From: Caenorhabditis remanei
Taxonomy: Eukaryota; Nematoda; Chromadorea; Rhabditida; Rhabditidae
NCBI RefSeq assembly: GCF_010183535.1
Contig: NC_071332.1
Span: 6,820,001-6,884,000, forward strand
Reading direction: 5' to 3'
DNA length: 64,000 nucleotides
The translations under genes were made by a program, and so were the position numbers. A model generated the notes under the pieces. It was not told the DNA's origin, searched no databases, and saw only the letters and a program-made list of their open reading frames with translations. Every line of letters starts with the position of its first letter. Within the stretch, counting starts at the first letter, position 1. This document shows, piece after piece, positions 1 to 13,042 of this stretch.

Positions 1-2970
1 CCCACATGTGGGAAGAAATCTGGTGTGTCTGGGAAATCGAACAAACTTGAAAACAACTTTTTTCTAATTTAACGGGATAAACCGAATTGGACCAGGATGT
101 TGATTTGATTAGTCAGAAGGGAATACTTGAGAGTTCAGAATGTAAAAAGCAGGAAATTTTGGTCTAGAATTTTTTGGTCCAGAATTCCGTGTTGAAAATA
201 AGCACTTCTCCAGGAAGTTTTCCGTGAGCAGCAAAATAGTCCCCAAAAAACATCGGACCATTCCTGCCCCAAGTTTTCGACGATCTCAAGAAACACGGCT
301 AGACATGATTCCAACAGTAATTTGTACTTTCCCACTGAATCCTGTGACCGCAATCTGATAAATATCTCGAAATAGATTCAATTTCCTCCTCAACAAAACC
401 TTTTTTCCTAGTGTTCATGTGTGCCAAAACAAGATTTAAGGCTACAATCAGTATCTTATTATCAGCATCCAATCTGCCCAATATTGTTTGAATACATTCC
501 TATTTCCTATTTTCTATTCTCAATTTCCTGCGTCCACGTCATTCGCCTCCTCCATATTTTTTTTGTCAGAACACTCCTTTTGTGTCAGCCCCAAAAAATG
601 ATGTGAGACGAATATAATTGTCTCTTGTCTCTAAAAAGATTAAACAGAGAAGAATCTAGTCGTTTTGGGATTTCGTCTAAATATAACCAAGATGCAGAAG
701 AAAATATCGAAAATGTGCATATGTGATGGAAATGTTTGTGACGAAAGGGTGTGGGAGAATACCGGGTAAAACGAGTAAAACTACACATATTTTATTGCAC
801 TTGGTTCGTAAATAATCCAGGAGTATGAAATGTCGGAAATGGATTTGAAAACAGATTCTGGAGAAGGAAGAAGGGGAAGGGAACTTCTCAGTTTTCTCAG
901 ATTCTCAGATTATCTTTCTAAACTGAAATAGAAGATTTTGACGCAGAATTTGTACTTTTCTTTGAAGAACGGAACAGAAAAATAAAAATACACACTCGAT
1001 TTGGGGATTCTATAAATGCGAACCGTGGATTTTCCAAAACAAATCCATCTTTCTCGGAGAAATTAGAAATTAGACAAGGTTGACGTTGTGATTGATGATC
1101 ATCGATAACTATTCTGGTAAGGTGTCAAATATCAAGGGAAGCTTTGTATTAAAGATTCTAGTTCCTCTTTTGCATCACAACAAAAATATCTTCTGCAGGA
1201 AAAATTGAGAACCAGGTGAATGATATGGGGACTGATTTTGGCCCCTTTTATGAAACAGTCAGATCTTGTTCACAATCGAGAACTGACTGAATTATGACTT
1301 TAGATTAGAAATTTAGTTGCGGCAAGCCAATCCAGACCATTTGTTTTGGTCAGATTTAGTCTCATGTGATAGCAACAAAAGTCCAGAAACACGTGGCTGA
1401 TAGTTTATGCAGAGTGAGTTCTTAAATGTTGCAAACTAGTTGAAAACACCGAATGGATAGAAGCATCCTGTTTCTGGCCCAGAAAACCGTCTTAGTCATT
1501 TTCCATTTTTGAAACTTCTAATTCCAATTTATGAAATTTCTCCCACAGACTTCTCACTGTTAAGTTCAAAAAGTGTTAGTCACATTAATCATTTCTCCCC
1601 TTCCTTTAAGGCTTCTTTGTTCTAAACTCTAATCTCAATGTCAGTTTTTTATTCTCTTTCTCCCCGTTGTTTTCTGATTTCAGCCCAAGAAAAGAAGAAA
1701 AAAGAAATCTTCCGGGTATCGAAAATTCAAAAAATCAACTAAAAATCAACGGTTTCCTTTCAGAATTCACTCTAATTCATAGCGAACGTTAGGGATTTCA
1801 TACGCTATTGTGCAAAATATCAGGAGGGATCTATGGAAAATTTCGGGCTTAAAATCTTGGATTGAAAAAATTCTCAGAATTTACACGTGTTGTTATTCAC
1901 GTTTTCTTCCAGAGAAATTTACAGTTTTCATTCATTCTTAACAAGGGATCATCTCATGAAATGAGATAGAATACCTGCAAGATATTTTCCAGAAATCCTC
2001 ACTCATCCCCACTATAGCCAGAGGGAAAATTGAATGAATGTGCCAAATATCATTATCGAAATTCCGTTTTCCGAGATTACTGAATTCAATGAACTTGTAT
2101 CAAAAACCAACTCCTTCTTCTTCTTCTTTTTCAAAAAGTGCTTAGATCTCTGATTCCTGGGAAAACAATTGAGAAGGTACAGGTTCATGACACAATCACG
2201 TTTTCTCGAAAAGAAGACACCACAGACAATAGGTAGACTAATCCGAAGACGGGCGGGGAGCACAATTAATGGATTAGCATTTTGGCGGAATGTGTGGGAT
2301 TGATGACGATTTGGTGGGGGAAGGAGTGGGGGAGATGAAAGAGAAAATATTTGATGTTTCGGGAACGAAATGTGATGATATGGGTATTGGGATTTAGGTA
2401 GGGAAGTTAGATGAGTTCAATTTCGGATTGAGTTTCTTGGAGGGCGATTAGAGAGGTCACGAAGAAATAAACTAACTATAAAAGTAAAAGTAGTTTCAGT
2501 TGGAACGAATAGAAGTTCAGTGACTTGAAATGCGACTTCCTTGTTAAGAAGACCGTTACAGTTTTGGAATGAAAGATCTCAAAAAGGCTCGGTGCCGAAT
2601 ACATGATATCTAGGCTGTTCGGTTTGTTAGCCTAGGAAATTTCCTTTCTGGAAGTGTAATAAATTTGTTAATTGATATATTAAAAATGTGCATCTTCATA
2701 AAACTGTAAACCTATCAACACTTCGAGACTGAATTTCTGACCGTTTGGGTTTCTAAACCATCTGCAAGAAATCAAGTTTTTCCGATCGTGAAATAAATTT
2801 ATCACAAAATGACTTTATTTTGTTGTACTTAAATTTTGCAAAACCTCTTGAAAAGTGAAAACAAGCATTTGTAGTTGTTTCTTAGATCCAAACTGATCTT
2901 TCGATTCCCGCTTCTCTCTCCGAAAATCAGTTTTTGCAACCCACGAAACAATTTCTATTTCCAGATATCT
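1..2970. other. Non-coding, AT-rich region, no gene recognised
   Basis: No open frame here looks like a gene: the short frames lack flanking splice signals and recognisable protein motifs. The region holds A/T-rich DNA, short CT tracts (for example a CTT run near 2108-2130) and scattered imperfect inverted repeats. It may hold the 3' flank of a gene to the left, but no coding end is visible. Confidence 0.6.
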
Positions 2971-3515
2971 TCCAAGCAGGCTTGGTCGGGAAAAACTTTT
3001 CGGGAAAATCGGGAACAAAAAAATTTCCCGAAATTTTTTTTCGGGAAATCGGGAACCCGAAAAATTTCCCGAAAAATATTTTCGGGAAATCGGGTTCCCG
3101 GTTTTTTTCCCGACTTTTTTTTTCGGGAAAATCGGGAATTTTTCGAGAAATTCGAGAATTTTCGAAAACGAACATTTAATGACTCAAAAATGCGTATTTT
3201 TCCACATTTTTTATTTTCATCATCAATGCTAGCAATAAAAACTTATTCAATAACAAAAAATTCGTTTGTTGAGGTTGGAACCCCATCAATCTCCCGTTTT
3301 GCTGAAGAAACATCTCTCAGCGCTCAATAACTTTATATCATCAAAACAGTATTTGGCGACTAGAACAGACGTTCTGCTTCTGGAAATTTCCCGTCGGGAA
3401 AAAATTCCCGATTTTTTTTCGGGAAATTTCCCGTCGGGAAATTTTCCCGAAAAAAGTCGGGAAAATCGGGAAATCGAGTATCCCGATTTCCCGACCTCGA
3501 CCAAGCCTGCTTCCA
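2971..3515. repeat. TCGGG-rich palindromic element with terminal inverted repeats
   Basis: The element is bounded by inverted copies of AAGCAGGCTTGGTCG (left near 2974-2988, right near 3499-3513). Just inside both ends are runs of the short units TCGGGAAA and TTTCCCGA (about 2986-3150 and 3385-3495), so each arm also folds on itself. About 220 bases of unrelated A/T-rich sequence separate the arms. No transposase is present, so this is a non-autonomous, MITE-like element or a foldback repeat. The open frames across it (2875-3330 on +, 2927-3175 on -) are by-products of the repeat, not genes. Confidence 0.85.
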
Positions 3516-5755
3516 AGTGACTTAAGTCACATGACTCGTGTACATCCAACTCAAATTCTGATATCATTGAAATTCGAGATATCTGTTTATCTATTCAATA
3601 TATCAGATATGTATATAAAACGTGCATACCTGAATATTTGTGGATCAACGAACAAAACGAAACTTTGGGAAGTTTTTGATGACGCAACGGGGGAAGAAAC
3701 ACAGAAAATTAACTAATCCAACTGCTCACGAGACTCCCTGTTTTTGAGGAACATCGTCTCTAAAATTAGGAAAAGAGTTGTCTGAAGTGGCCAAGAATCA
3801 AGTGATGCGCAATTTGAAAAAGGAGGAAGAAGTCGGATGAGAAAACGAAATTATCCAGTGGTCAGAAGGTTGAAACATCTCCGAAAAACAGAATAAAGTC
3901 TTTCTTAAAATTCATGAAACTTCTTGGAAACTGAGCTATTAGGATCTCAAGTTCTCACCATGAATTTCTATTGAAAAGAAAATAAAAGAAGAGTTTGGAA
4001 TGCATTTCTGGTGAGAATACTCGAAAATTCTCATATTTTATTCTCCGAAACTTCAGATTCTGATATTCTGCGCAGCGGAATTTGATCAGTGATCATTAAA
4101 TTTATTACCGAAATATTCGATTATTCAAGTTTCTATTTCTACTCAAAAAACCACCGGAAATGATAAAAATCTAATTGAATTTGTATTTTCGAGTTTCTTT
4201 TTTTATTCATTTTCATAAAATATCACATGTGCCATCCGGATATTCCAATTCTCAATTTCCGGTGCCTGAGGTTCGAAAACCAGAAATTTGAGCCCACGCC
4301 AATCTGTCCAACACCCGAAACTTATATGTCACAGACGTGCCGGATATGTTCCATGATTCTTGAACCTGAGGGAGGCCCTCCTAATGTTTTGACATTAAAT
4401 AAATATTTAACAGAATTTCAGAATATTGAGAAAAATATACAAATGACGTAAATGGTGCATATAAAATATGAAGATGTGTTTGTGAAGGAACGTAAATTTA
4501 ATTATGATGCAGGCAGGACCACGATCGACGGAAAAGGAGACACCAAAGAAATGGGGGAATAGAATAGATATAAATTGCATTGAAGCACGAGCAAGAAGAC
4601 AAGAAGGAGCAAAATTAAATGTTGTTATTGGGGTTTGTCCCGGAGATGGGGCCAATTCAATTGGTTTCAAATGAAAGTTTTCAGGGTCGAAGGTCACTGA
4701 ACGGAGGATATGTGTGAAATTAAATGGTGGTTGGTCAAACATCGAAATTGAAGTTTTAAGAGAAAAAAAGGGAAAAACATCGGTTAAATTTCAAAAACCA
4801 ATGGGAACTATAGTGTATGAGAGAGAGAAACATCATTTGGAGCTGGAAAAATGTTTGGAACAGATACCAAACTATCTGGAAAAGGTTTATTCATATATGC
4901 ACTATACCAGTTTCGAAAATCTACCTGTTCGGAACAATTTCGTGAACTAATACTTGTGATTGGTATTGGTAGTTTTTTACCATTCCGTCTAACCCACAAT
5001 TTTTATTTTCAGGTGAGAAAAATGAAATGTCATTCTAAGAGCCTGACAGCGGTCTCATTGGATCTGATTCTTCATGTTATCGTGTCACTTTGCTATTACT
5101 TTTCAATTCTTTCAATGTTTTCAGAGACTGAATACCGTATTTATCTCTTCTAACAGAATATCTCAACAAATATTTAGAGTTCAAATTAGAAATCAGGAAT
5201 TTTCATTGAAGTGGTTATGAAGTTCTTGAAAACATCTAATTTGTATTTACGCTCTAAATCGGCATCATTTGTTAATAATGGTACTGTAGGTGCTCACAAT
5301 GACCATGCGCCTGTAATTTTTATCATTTTCCCAATGAATTCGAGCGCTAATTCCCTCTCACATCGAAGAAAATTTTCAACTTCTAATCATTCTTTTTCGA
5401 ATTTCCGGACAAAGTACAAAGCGTTCAAATTACCAGAAACGCTCCAGTTCTGAGATTTCGTTTCAGATGTTCGTTCTAGATTTAAAAGATTTAGTTTTCG
5501 GATACGGTACATCTTTTCCGCTAAAAATCAAAAGAATCATTTCAAAAAGACACCACACTCTACCCACTTCTACCCATCTTCATTTAGATGTTCTATATTT
5601 CTCGACTACAATGTACCCCACCTCGTATTCTTATCATATTGACCGTTTTCTTTGCCATCCCCCAACGCGTGCTATCTATTTTGTTCTTTCCTTTCATTCG
5701 ATCGTTATTTTTTATTCTTGAACTCATTTTCTCAACAATCAAAGTTCCAGGAAAA
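3516..5755. other. Intergenic region upstream of the ACAD10/11-like gene
   Basis: No supported gene. A 78-codon frame at 4714-4950 has no recognisable motif. The last bases before 5756 read TTCCAG and form a good trans-splice or 3' splice acceptor immediately upstream of the start codon of the next gene. Confidence 0.6.
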
Positions 5756-8700
5756 ATGACCATCAAGGCTGTAATTTTCGACATGGGCGGTGTACTTCTA
5801 CCGGCTCCAATGCATTATTGGAAGAGTAAGTTTTTATTTTGAAAAATAGAAATATAAAAGTACTTTTCAGCCGTTGAACGTGCGCACAATCTTCGAGATG
5901 GTTCAGTTGTGGAGACGATTCTCAGTTTGGATTTTTATTGCCATTTCAAATTATTCGAAATCGGACAATTGACTGCAGAGGATCTTGATCCACTTTTCAC
6001 TCATGTTTACAACTTTCAGGTAAACTTTAGTTTTCCTTATCAGAACAGGTGTCAATGTACAAAAGTTCGCCGACTTTTATAGTTTTTGTGACTGAGATGT
6101 TTGAAAAAAAAACAACTTTTTTAAAAACTGAAAATATGAGAAGAGTTACAGAATTAGTACCGCAATTCATAAACTGTAATTCAGAACAACCGAGTCGGAG
6201 ATGTCCTTCCTATCTTTGTCGAGATCAGTGGTCAAATCGCTCATTCCACTCTTCTCCCGGAAATGGTTGCACTTGTGAAGGTTACCCTCGAACCCCTTCT
6301 AATCAAATTTATTCAAACTTTTTAGTCTCTCCGTCTCGCTGGTTACCGTACTATTCTCATCACCAACAACTTCTTTACTGATCGTGCAAAACTTATACCG
6401 ACGATCCCTCTGGAGGTTCCTCTTCTTTTTGACGACGTTCTGGAGTCGTGTCGTATTGGTCTTCGTAAACCAGAAGTTCAAATTTATCAATTGGCATTGG
6501 AGAGAAATAAGGTACATTTCACCTGAAATGTTTCATCTCTAATCATAGAACCTTTCAGCTTCAACCATCTGAATGTGTCTTCCTTGATGACCTTGGTCCG
6601 AATCTCAAACCAGCTAGAGCACTTGGAATCACTACGATCAAAGTGGTGAACAGTCAACAAGCTATTCAAGATCTTGGAAATGTTTTGAAACTTGATTTTA
6701 CTCATCCAGCGGAAACAAGAGATTGTATTCCAAGTAATTGAATTTTCAAATTCTTATAAATTCACTAACTTCACATAGTTTTTTTGCACACATAAATAGT
6801 TTTTATTTTATCACTTGCTTTCTTGTATTCACAAAGATTTACTACTAGCTGAGATTAGCTAGCTTTGTGTTTACTAAAAGTTTTCTCAGGAAACATTTCA
6901 TAATTTTTATTTCAACTTGTCTAGAATGCACCTAAAGGTTCTTTTCGTTATAGGAGAAGTGCTCCCAGTCGAAAAAGTAAATGAACTCATCACTAGAAGC
7001 ACATCATCTGACAACAAAGTAACCACGATTCGAAAGTTCCGACATGGCCAATCCAACCCAACTTACTATATCCAAACTACTAAAGGATCTCAATACGTTT
7101 TGAGAAAGAAACCAAGTGGAAATCTTCTTCCAAAAGCTCATCAAGTTGATCGAGAATTCAAAATCATGAATGCTCTTCAAGGGCTTGTTCCACTACCCAG
7201 AACTATTCTTTATGATGAAAAGTGAGGATTTCCATTGACATTGTATCATAAAAATCAATTATTGTAGAACTCTCGACACTCCTTTCTACTTGATGCAATA
7301 TCAAAAAGGAAGAATCTTCTTGAATCCGTCACTTTCTGAATTGACGCCTCCAGAGAGAAGAAGAGTTTACGAGGAAGCATTGAGAACACTTGCTACAATT
7401 CATTCGGTTGATTTTGAGAAAGTGGGATTGAAGGATTTCGGAAGATCTGGTTAGTATTTGAAGACATTTACCTTAAAATAATTATCTTTTTTCAGACGGA
7501 TACATGGAGCGAAACCTGAAACGTTGGTCAGATGCATACAAGATGTCAAAGACGGAGGAGATTCCAGAAATGGATAAACTGGAGGCTTACCTTAAGGAAA
7601 ATCTTCCGAAAAGTGGAAAATCCACGATTGTTCATGGAGATTTCCGAGTCGACAATTTGATTTTGGAGGAGAATGAAATTAAAGTGAAAGGCGTTCTCGA
7701 CTGGGAACTATCAACAATTGGGGATCCACTCTCTGACCTCGCTACCTTCCTTTTCGTCTATTATGTTCCAAATCGAATGAAACTTCTACCTGGAATCGGA
7801 GATCACAGTGAATCAGATCTCCACAGAATGGGAATCCCAACAATCAAGGAGTGTTTGGAACTCTATTCAAAGTATACCAATACTCCTGTGGTAGATCCGG
7901 AACTCTGGACTTATTACATGGCATTTGTAGTGTTCCGGTTTGCGAGTATTGTTCAAGGAGTCTATATGAGATCCCAGCTGAAAAATGCGTCGTCTACCGA
8001 AGCTGCAATGTTGGGACCACTCGTGAGAAAGTTGGCTGCAGAAGGAAATCAAATGATTTCTAAACTTCATGCTTCGAAATCCTACGGTCAATTGACTATA
8101 ATCCCGTCTGGAATGTCTGCAAAAGCTCAGAAATACTATGAAATTGTCCGAGATATTGTTCATAATGACGTCATTCCACTGGAGCTTGAATTAATGGAAT
8201 ACTATGAAGAGGGGCCTCACAGATGGACAATTCCACATCCAAAAATTGAGAAGTTGAAAGAGAAAGCCAAGTCATTGGGAGCCTGGAATCTTTTTATCTC
8301 TGAGCATATCGATCCAGATAAAAAATATGGAAAAGGATTGACAAATGTGGAATATGCACATATTTGTGAACTCATGGGAAGAAGTATTTTTGCACCGGAA
8401 GTCTTCAATTGTCAGGCTCCGGATACTGGAAATATGGAAGTTCTGATCAAATATGGAAACGAGGAACAGAAGAAAAAATGGTTGGTTCCGTTGTTGAATG
8501 GAGAGACCAAAAGTTGTTTTGCAATGACTGAACCTGATGTGGCAAGTAGTGATGCAACTAATATTCAAGTGAGTTTTCAGCCTGATTTATCCTAATTTTC
8601 TCCAACATTTTTAGGGTTCCATTGTCCGAATTGGCAACGAATATGTCATCAATGCTCGTAAATGGTTCATTTCCAATGCATCGCATCCAAGATGTCGAAT

Positions 8701-9423
8701 TTGTGTGTTCATGGGGCAAGTCGCTGGACCGAAGAAGTCACGAATCTTTCAACAATCTATGATTCTGGTTCCAATGCAGACAGAAGGTGTTAAAATTGTG
8801 AGAAACACTCATGTATTTGGATCGCAAGATGCTCCTGGAGCCCACCCTGAGATAACATTCACAAATGTTAGAGTTCCAGTGGAAAATATGCTTTTGGGAG
8901 AAGGAAGAGGGTTTGAGATTGCACAAGGAAGACTCGGACCAGGAAGAATTCATCATGCAATGAGATTGATTGGACACGCGGAGAGAGCAATTGATGTGAT
9001 GAAGGATAGAGTGAGTTATTGTTCATAAAGAAAATATTAAATAATCTTTTCCATTTTCAGTTGATGACTCGAGTTGCATTCGGCAGAAAACTAGTTCAAT
9101 TCGACAGTCTACGAAAAGAATTGGCACTATCGAGATGTGAAGTCGAGCAAGCAAGACTCCTCGTTCTTAAAGCTGCTCATATGATTGACACAGTTGGACC
9201 AAAAGAAGCGAAATCTGAAATCGCGATGATCAAAGTCGTTGCTCCAAACATGGCAATCAATGTGATCGACAGAGCAATGCAACAACAAGGTGCTCGAGGA
9301 CTCACTCCATTTACTCCATTGGCTTCATTTTATGTGTGGGCGAGGTCTCTTCGTGTGGCAGATGGACCAGATGCAGTGCATTTGGAGACTATTGCAAAGA
9401 TTGAACTGAAATCGAGATTGTAA
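5756..9423 (+). CDS. HAD / APH-kinase / acyl-CoA dehydrogenase fusion (ACAD10/11 family)
   Basis: Ten exons join in phase: 5756-5825, 5871-6019, 6185-6280, 6326-6511, 6559-6733, 6954-7221, 7268-7449, 7496-8568, 8615-9010 and 9061-9423, giving about 985 residues (human ACAD10 is of similar size). Residues 1-220 are a HAD-type domain (FDMGG at 8-12). Residues about 230-480 are an aminoglycoside-phosphotransferase/choline-kinase fold with HGDFRVDN near 422 and DWE near 444. The C-terminal 400 residues are an acyl-CoA dehydrogenase ([13 protein letters not shown] near 719; [15 protein letters not shown]). In mammals ACAD10/11 use the kinase and dehydrogenase domains together in 4-hydroxy-acid catabolism; the same role here is inferred. 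The chain ends in SRL, a possible peroxisomal PTS1. The start lies directly after a TTCCAG acceptor. An AATAAA signal is at 9434-9439. The 220-base intron joining the HAD part to the kinase part keeps phase, supporting one gene. Confidence 0.92.
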
Positions 9424-9867
9424 TTATTTTAGAAATAAATGTAAATAATTTTTATTGTATGAACTATTTCTGTATTTTTTCTTCATAAAATTGGAGATGA
9501 AACCGTGATTCGAAACTTTATTTTCATGGCTAAAGTTTCTCTGCTTAGTAAATCTTCTGTGTTGATCACATTTGTTAGTGGTTTTGCACTTTTGAACGAT
9601 TCATACAATTCTTCTTTCCATCAGTAATAACTTGAAAAAGATTTGGCGCTTTAAAAAATGTTGAGACTAGAATTCTGCTAGATCAATTAGTTGACAGTTT
9701 GCGAAAAGATGCTTCTGTCACTTTCTTCTTTAAAAATCCAAATTTCAAGTTGAAATGTTTATTCTTTACACAAAAAACATAAGTACATTCGATTATCGAA
9801 CATGTCATGTAACTCGCAGGATTAATGTACAATTACTCGTAAACTTAGAAAGTGAAAATACAGTAAT
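9424..9867. other. Short convergent intergenic region
   Basis: This is the 3' flank shared by two converging genes. It contains the AATAAA of the gene to the left and A/T-rich sequence. No coding signal is seen. Confidence 0.6.
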
Positions 9868-11008
9868 TTAGTAGTAGACTTGATTGGTCTCTGGAACAAG
9901 AGCACCGAGGCAAGGGGCGACGTAATCAGGGACCATATCGTCACGTTCATTCATTTGATTCTCAATGATATCTTCGATTTGATGACATCCAGACAACACT
10001 AACAACGTCTTCATTCCATGATCTCTTCCGAATTTCACATCAGTGTTGGTTCTGGAAAAAGAGAGAATTAATTGAAAGAAAAAGAAATGAAATTACCTGT
10101 CACCAATCATCATAGTTCTCGATGGATTGATATTCCACTTCCTTTTGATATAATTGAATGCAGGTGTACATGGTTTTCCAACAGTCAATGGATCTCTTCC
10201 AGATGCACATTTAATTGCAGCAACAATTGGTCCAGCATCAGGAATAACCACTTCTGGATTCGGTCCCGGACATGTTTCATCTTCATTCGTAGCCACAAAC
10301 AGAACGCCTTCTTCTCTCAAATAGTTGGCTGCTTTCATCATTTTCGTGTAGTCGAAATGTTTCTCGTAACCAACAACAACTGCTCCAACATTCTCCTCCA
10401 ATTTGATATCATACATGAATGCACCATCGATTTCTTGCTTCTTCTCTGGTCCATGTCCGAAATATTCAATGCCCAGTTCATCCATTTCATCACGAAGTCC
10501 TTGTTCTCCAATCAAATAAACTCGTTTACCATCCAATCCAGATCTTTGTAATGTGTCAGCAACTACTGCAGCTGGATTCACCAGATTGTTCTTGTTCATT
10601 TTCTGCGAATTGTAGCCGAGTTTCGCCAATTTCTTCGCATAGACAGCACGAGATTTGGTGGCATTGTTGGTGAGAACAATGATTTGTTTATTGTGTTTCA
10701 CTAGGTAATCAATCAGACGAGGAGATCCTGGCATCACTGATTCACCAAGCCAGAGGACACCTGGATAATTAAAGAATTTTATTTGATCTACCCGACTGAC
10801 TAGTTAGCTTACCATCAGCATCAAAAATGAAAGTGTCGATTGACTTCATAACCTTGGAGAAGGACTTTGGACAGAGGGGAATAGTGGATCTGCAGTTTGG
10901 ATTCAATCCAGAATGAATACGAGATTCGGGGAATTTCAGTTTTGGAATGTCATTCTCAGTATCAGAATCAACTGGGGAAGGGAGTGGGGAATTGATTTTC
11001 AGCTTCAT
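9868..11008 (-). CDS. PGP-family phosphatase (2-phosphoglycolate / glycerol-3-phosphate), copy A
   Basis: Three exons (11008-10813, 10760-10097, 10051-9868) encode 347 residues. The HAD nucleophile motif DADG sits at the exon 1/2 junction and continues VLWLGE in exon 2, as in PGP/PNPP phosphatases. TNNATKSR is motif II, and MIGDR(T)NTDVKFG at the exon 2/3 junction is the acidic motif IV. The family hydrolyses 2-phosphoglycolate and related toxic phospho-acids, and in C. elegans (pgph genes) glycerol 3-phosphate. It is a cytosolic, Mg-dependent enzyme. The central exon, both introns and most of exon 3 nearly equal those of copy B (15533-16634). The first 50 residues (with PSPVDSDTEND) and the last residues (TNQVYY) differ. 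TATA box at 11094-11101, 86 bases before the start codon. One of the C. elegans pgph genes is the likely counterpart; which one cannot be said. Confidence 0.93.
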
Positions 11009-11093
11009 TTCGAATGCTCGAGATAGAACTCAAAAGTTTCTTTTCAAGAATGTGTTCACAACAAGTGATACTTTTCGATCCATCCACGATTCC

Positions 11094-11101
11094 CTTTTAT
11101 A
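11094..11101 (-). promoter_or_regulatory. TATA box of phosphatase copy A
   Basis: TATAAAAG on the minus strand, about 86 bases upstream of the ATG at 11008. It is preceded by TGACTCCGCCC at 11112-11122, an arrangement repeated at copy B. Confidence 0.75.
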
Positions 11102-11111
11102 CCTGTGAAGG

Positions 11112-11122
11112 GGGCGGAGTCA
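11112..11122 (-). promoter_or_regulatory. TGACTCCGCCC promoter box, copy A
   Basis: This 11-base GC/Sp1-like box lies just upstream of the TATA box. The identical box occurs upstream of copy B at 15407-15417. The binding factor is unknown. Confidence 0.6.
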
Positions 11123-11287
11123 AGTGATCAGAGCAGAAAACGAAAGAGAAAGGGCAGTATCAAGACGTCATCGACCAATGAAGATGATGATAGCGATAGT
11201 GGGAAGAGATGAGGAGACGCAGACAGGGCAGGTTTTGTTCTTTGGGAAGAGAGACTAAATATAGATGGAACGAACACTTCTAAAGAT

Positions 11288-11299
11288 GTTCACGTGAAC
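11288..11299. promoter_or_regulatory. Palindromic E-box, copy A promoter
   Basis: GTTCACGTGAAC is a perfect 12-base palindrome around CACGTG, typical of bHLH-ZIP binding sites. Copy B has TTCACGTGAACA at 15289-15300. Conservation at both promoters supports function, but no factor is shown. Confidence 0.55.
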
Positions 11300-13029
11300 A
11301 TTGAACAGATGGGGTTCCCCAAGGAGAAAAAAACAACTGGGAATCATTGGAACAAATGAATAGAGTTCAATATTGAAAAGTAGAATAAAATAATGAACTT
11401 GGAATGAAAAGCTTGAAGGAATGTGATTATGTTTGTGGAATGAATATGACATGAAAGGCTTGCATCTCGGTTTTTTGGTAATCAGCAAAATCTGAAAACA
11501 AATTCAGAATCTTCACGAAGCTGATATTCCACCCAGATTGGTTTCTTTTCAAGCAAACTTTTTCGGAATCGGCTGATGCAACATGCTGGAAAGACCTCAT
11601 CTGCTGTCAGAAAACTCAACAAATCAAGAAAAGAATAATGCTGAATTTTCCTGATTTCCAGATTTTTTGTTTTAAATTCACGTGAACCCTCGGCTCCCAT
11701 GCACATATGCCAAGCTCAGAAACTTGTGAATATTTTGTTCTGGACAATGTGAAAATTTGAGAATCCTGCTCTCACTGTGATGTCATACTTTGTAAAGTCC
11801 TTCAGAACATATTTGTGAGTTATACTTTATCCCAACAGTTGTTTGCTCCTCCGTTCGTCCTGATCTCCGCGTCACCATTAGTGTAAAATAAACCCACTTG
11901 CTCATTGATTTTCGTTGTGTTATTATTATTTTCTAGAACTTCTAAAAGTAAATCAAGCACTGCAATTGTAGATGAGTACAAAGAAGTTGTAGTATTACAC
12001 ATTTCTTGTTTTTTCGAATTGAAATCGATATGTTTGATGTCTCCAAATGTTCCCTTTTGTTTTTTGTTCTCCCTACTTTTTCTCTCCATTTGGAAATTCA
12101 TAAATAATATTCCGCAAAACAAATAAATAATTTTTCCTCGATACAATCAAACACCAATACCATTTCCAGCCTCCTCCTTTCTTCAATGCGTTCATCAACA
12201 TCTCGAAGCTTTACGTTTTTGTTCAAAGATCTCTTGCAGGTGAGCTCTTTCTCTTCCTTCTCTCTCTCCTCGTATCAGTGTAATCACTGATAAATTCGTA
12301 CTAATTTTCGATACGAAGCAAAACAATTTTTGAAAATCGAACACCAGCTGATGGTAGTGGTCAAAGTATAAAATGTTGATAGTGCATATTGTATAATCTG
12401 AAAATAGTAGTACTTCTTATCAACAGAGAAACTTTTAAATGAAAACATGTTTTACGAAAGTGTTGTAAAGTGAAAAATGATCTCATTGGTTCTGAAACTG
12501 TCTGGAAATCCAGAAGCGTACAAATCTAACCAAATAAAAACCATCCGTTTCCGAACGGATACTGTCTAGAAGTGTTGAAAATCATAAGATTAGTTCTCGC
12601 TCTAGATTTGAATAGGATTGATCCGATTTTGGTCAACTACAAATCAAGATATTTTGCTGAATCTCAGCATCCAACCTCGTAGAAAGTGATCCGTGTTTTT
12701 GGAACATCCAAAACAAGTTTGGCATGAACAAAACACAAACCATTTTTTTCTGTTTTGTTCTTTTCTTTGTGTTTTCATGATCGAAGTATTCTTCACTGGG
12801 TACTAGTGGAATGTTTTTTCAGTTCAAAAACATCGCTGGTCACTGATTATTTGATCTGTTTTCGACTCAAAGAAGATTGAAGGAAACACTTTCCAACGAG
12901 CCAAGTTATTTTATTCAGTCCGGTGGTTCCAGACTCTTCTACAGTAATCCTTCTCCGCTACATTCCCACGGAACACTTCGCGATACTCTGATCACCGATT
13001 AATCTAGTTCACCAGTGTTCACTCATTTC

Positions 13030-13042
13030 TTCCAGAATGTTC
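13030..13042 (+). promoter_or_regulatory. Heat-shock-element-like site
   Basis: TTCCAGAATGTTC is three alternating 5-base HSF units (TTC, GAA, TTC with 2-base spacers). It lies about 2.0 kb from copy A and 2.5 kb from copy B of the phosphatase. One match of this length may be chance. Confidence 0.4.

Noticed and set aside
2875..3330. 151-codon frame on + rich in Phe, Ser, Gly and Arg
   Set aside because: The composition is the translation of the TCGGG repeat, and three overlapping frames show the same artefact.
4714..4950. 78-codon frame on +
   Set aside because: No motif, no flanking introns, not clearly separable from chance.
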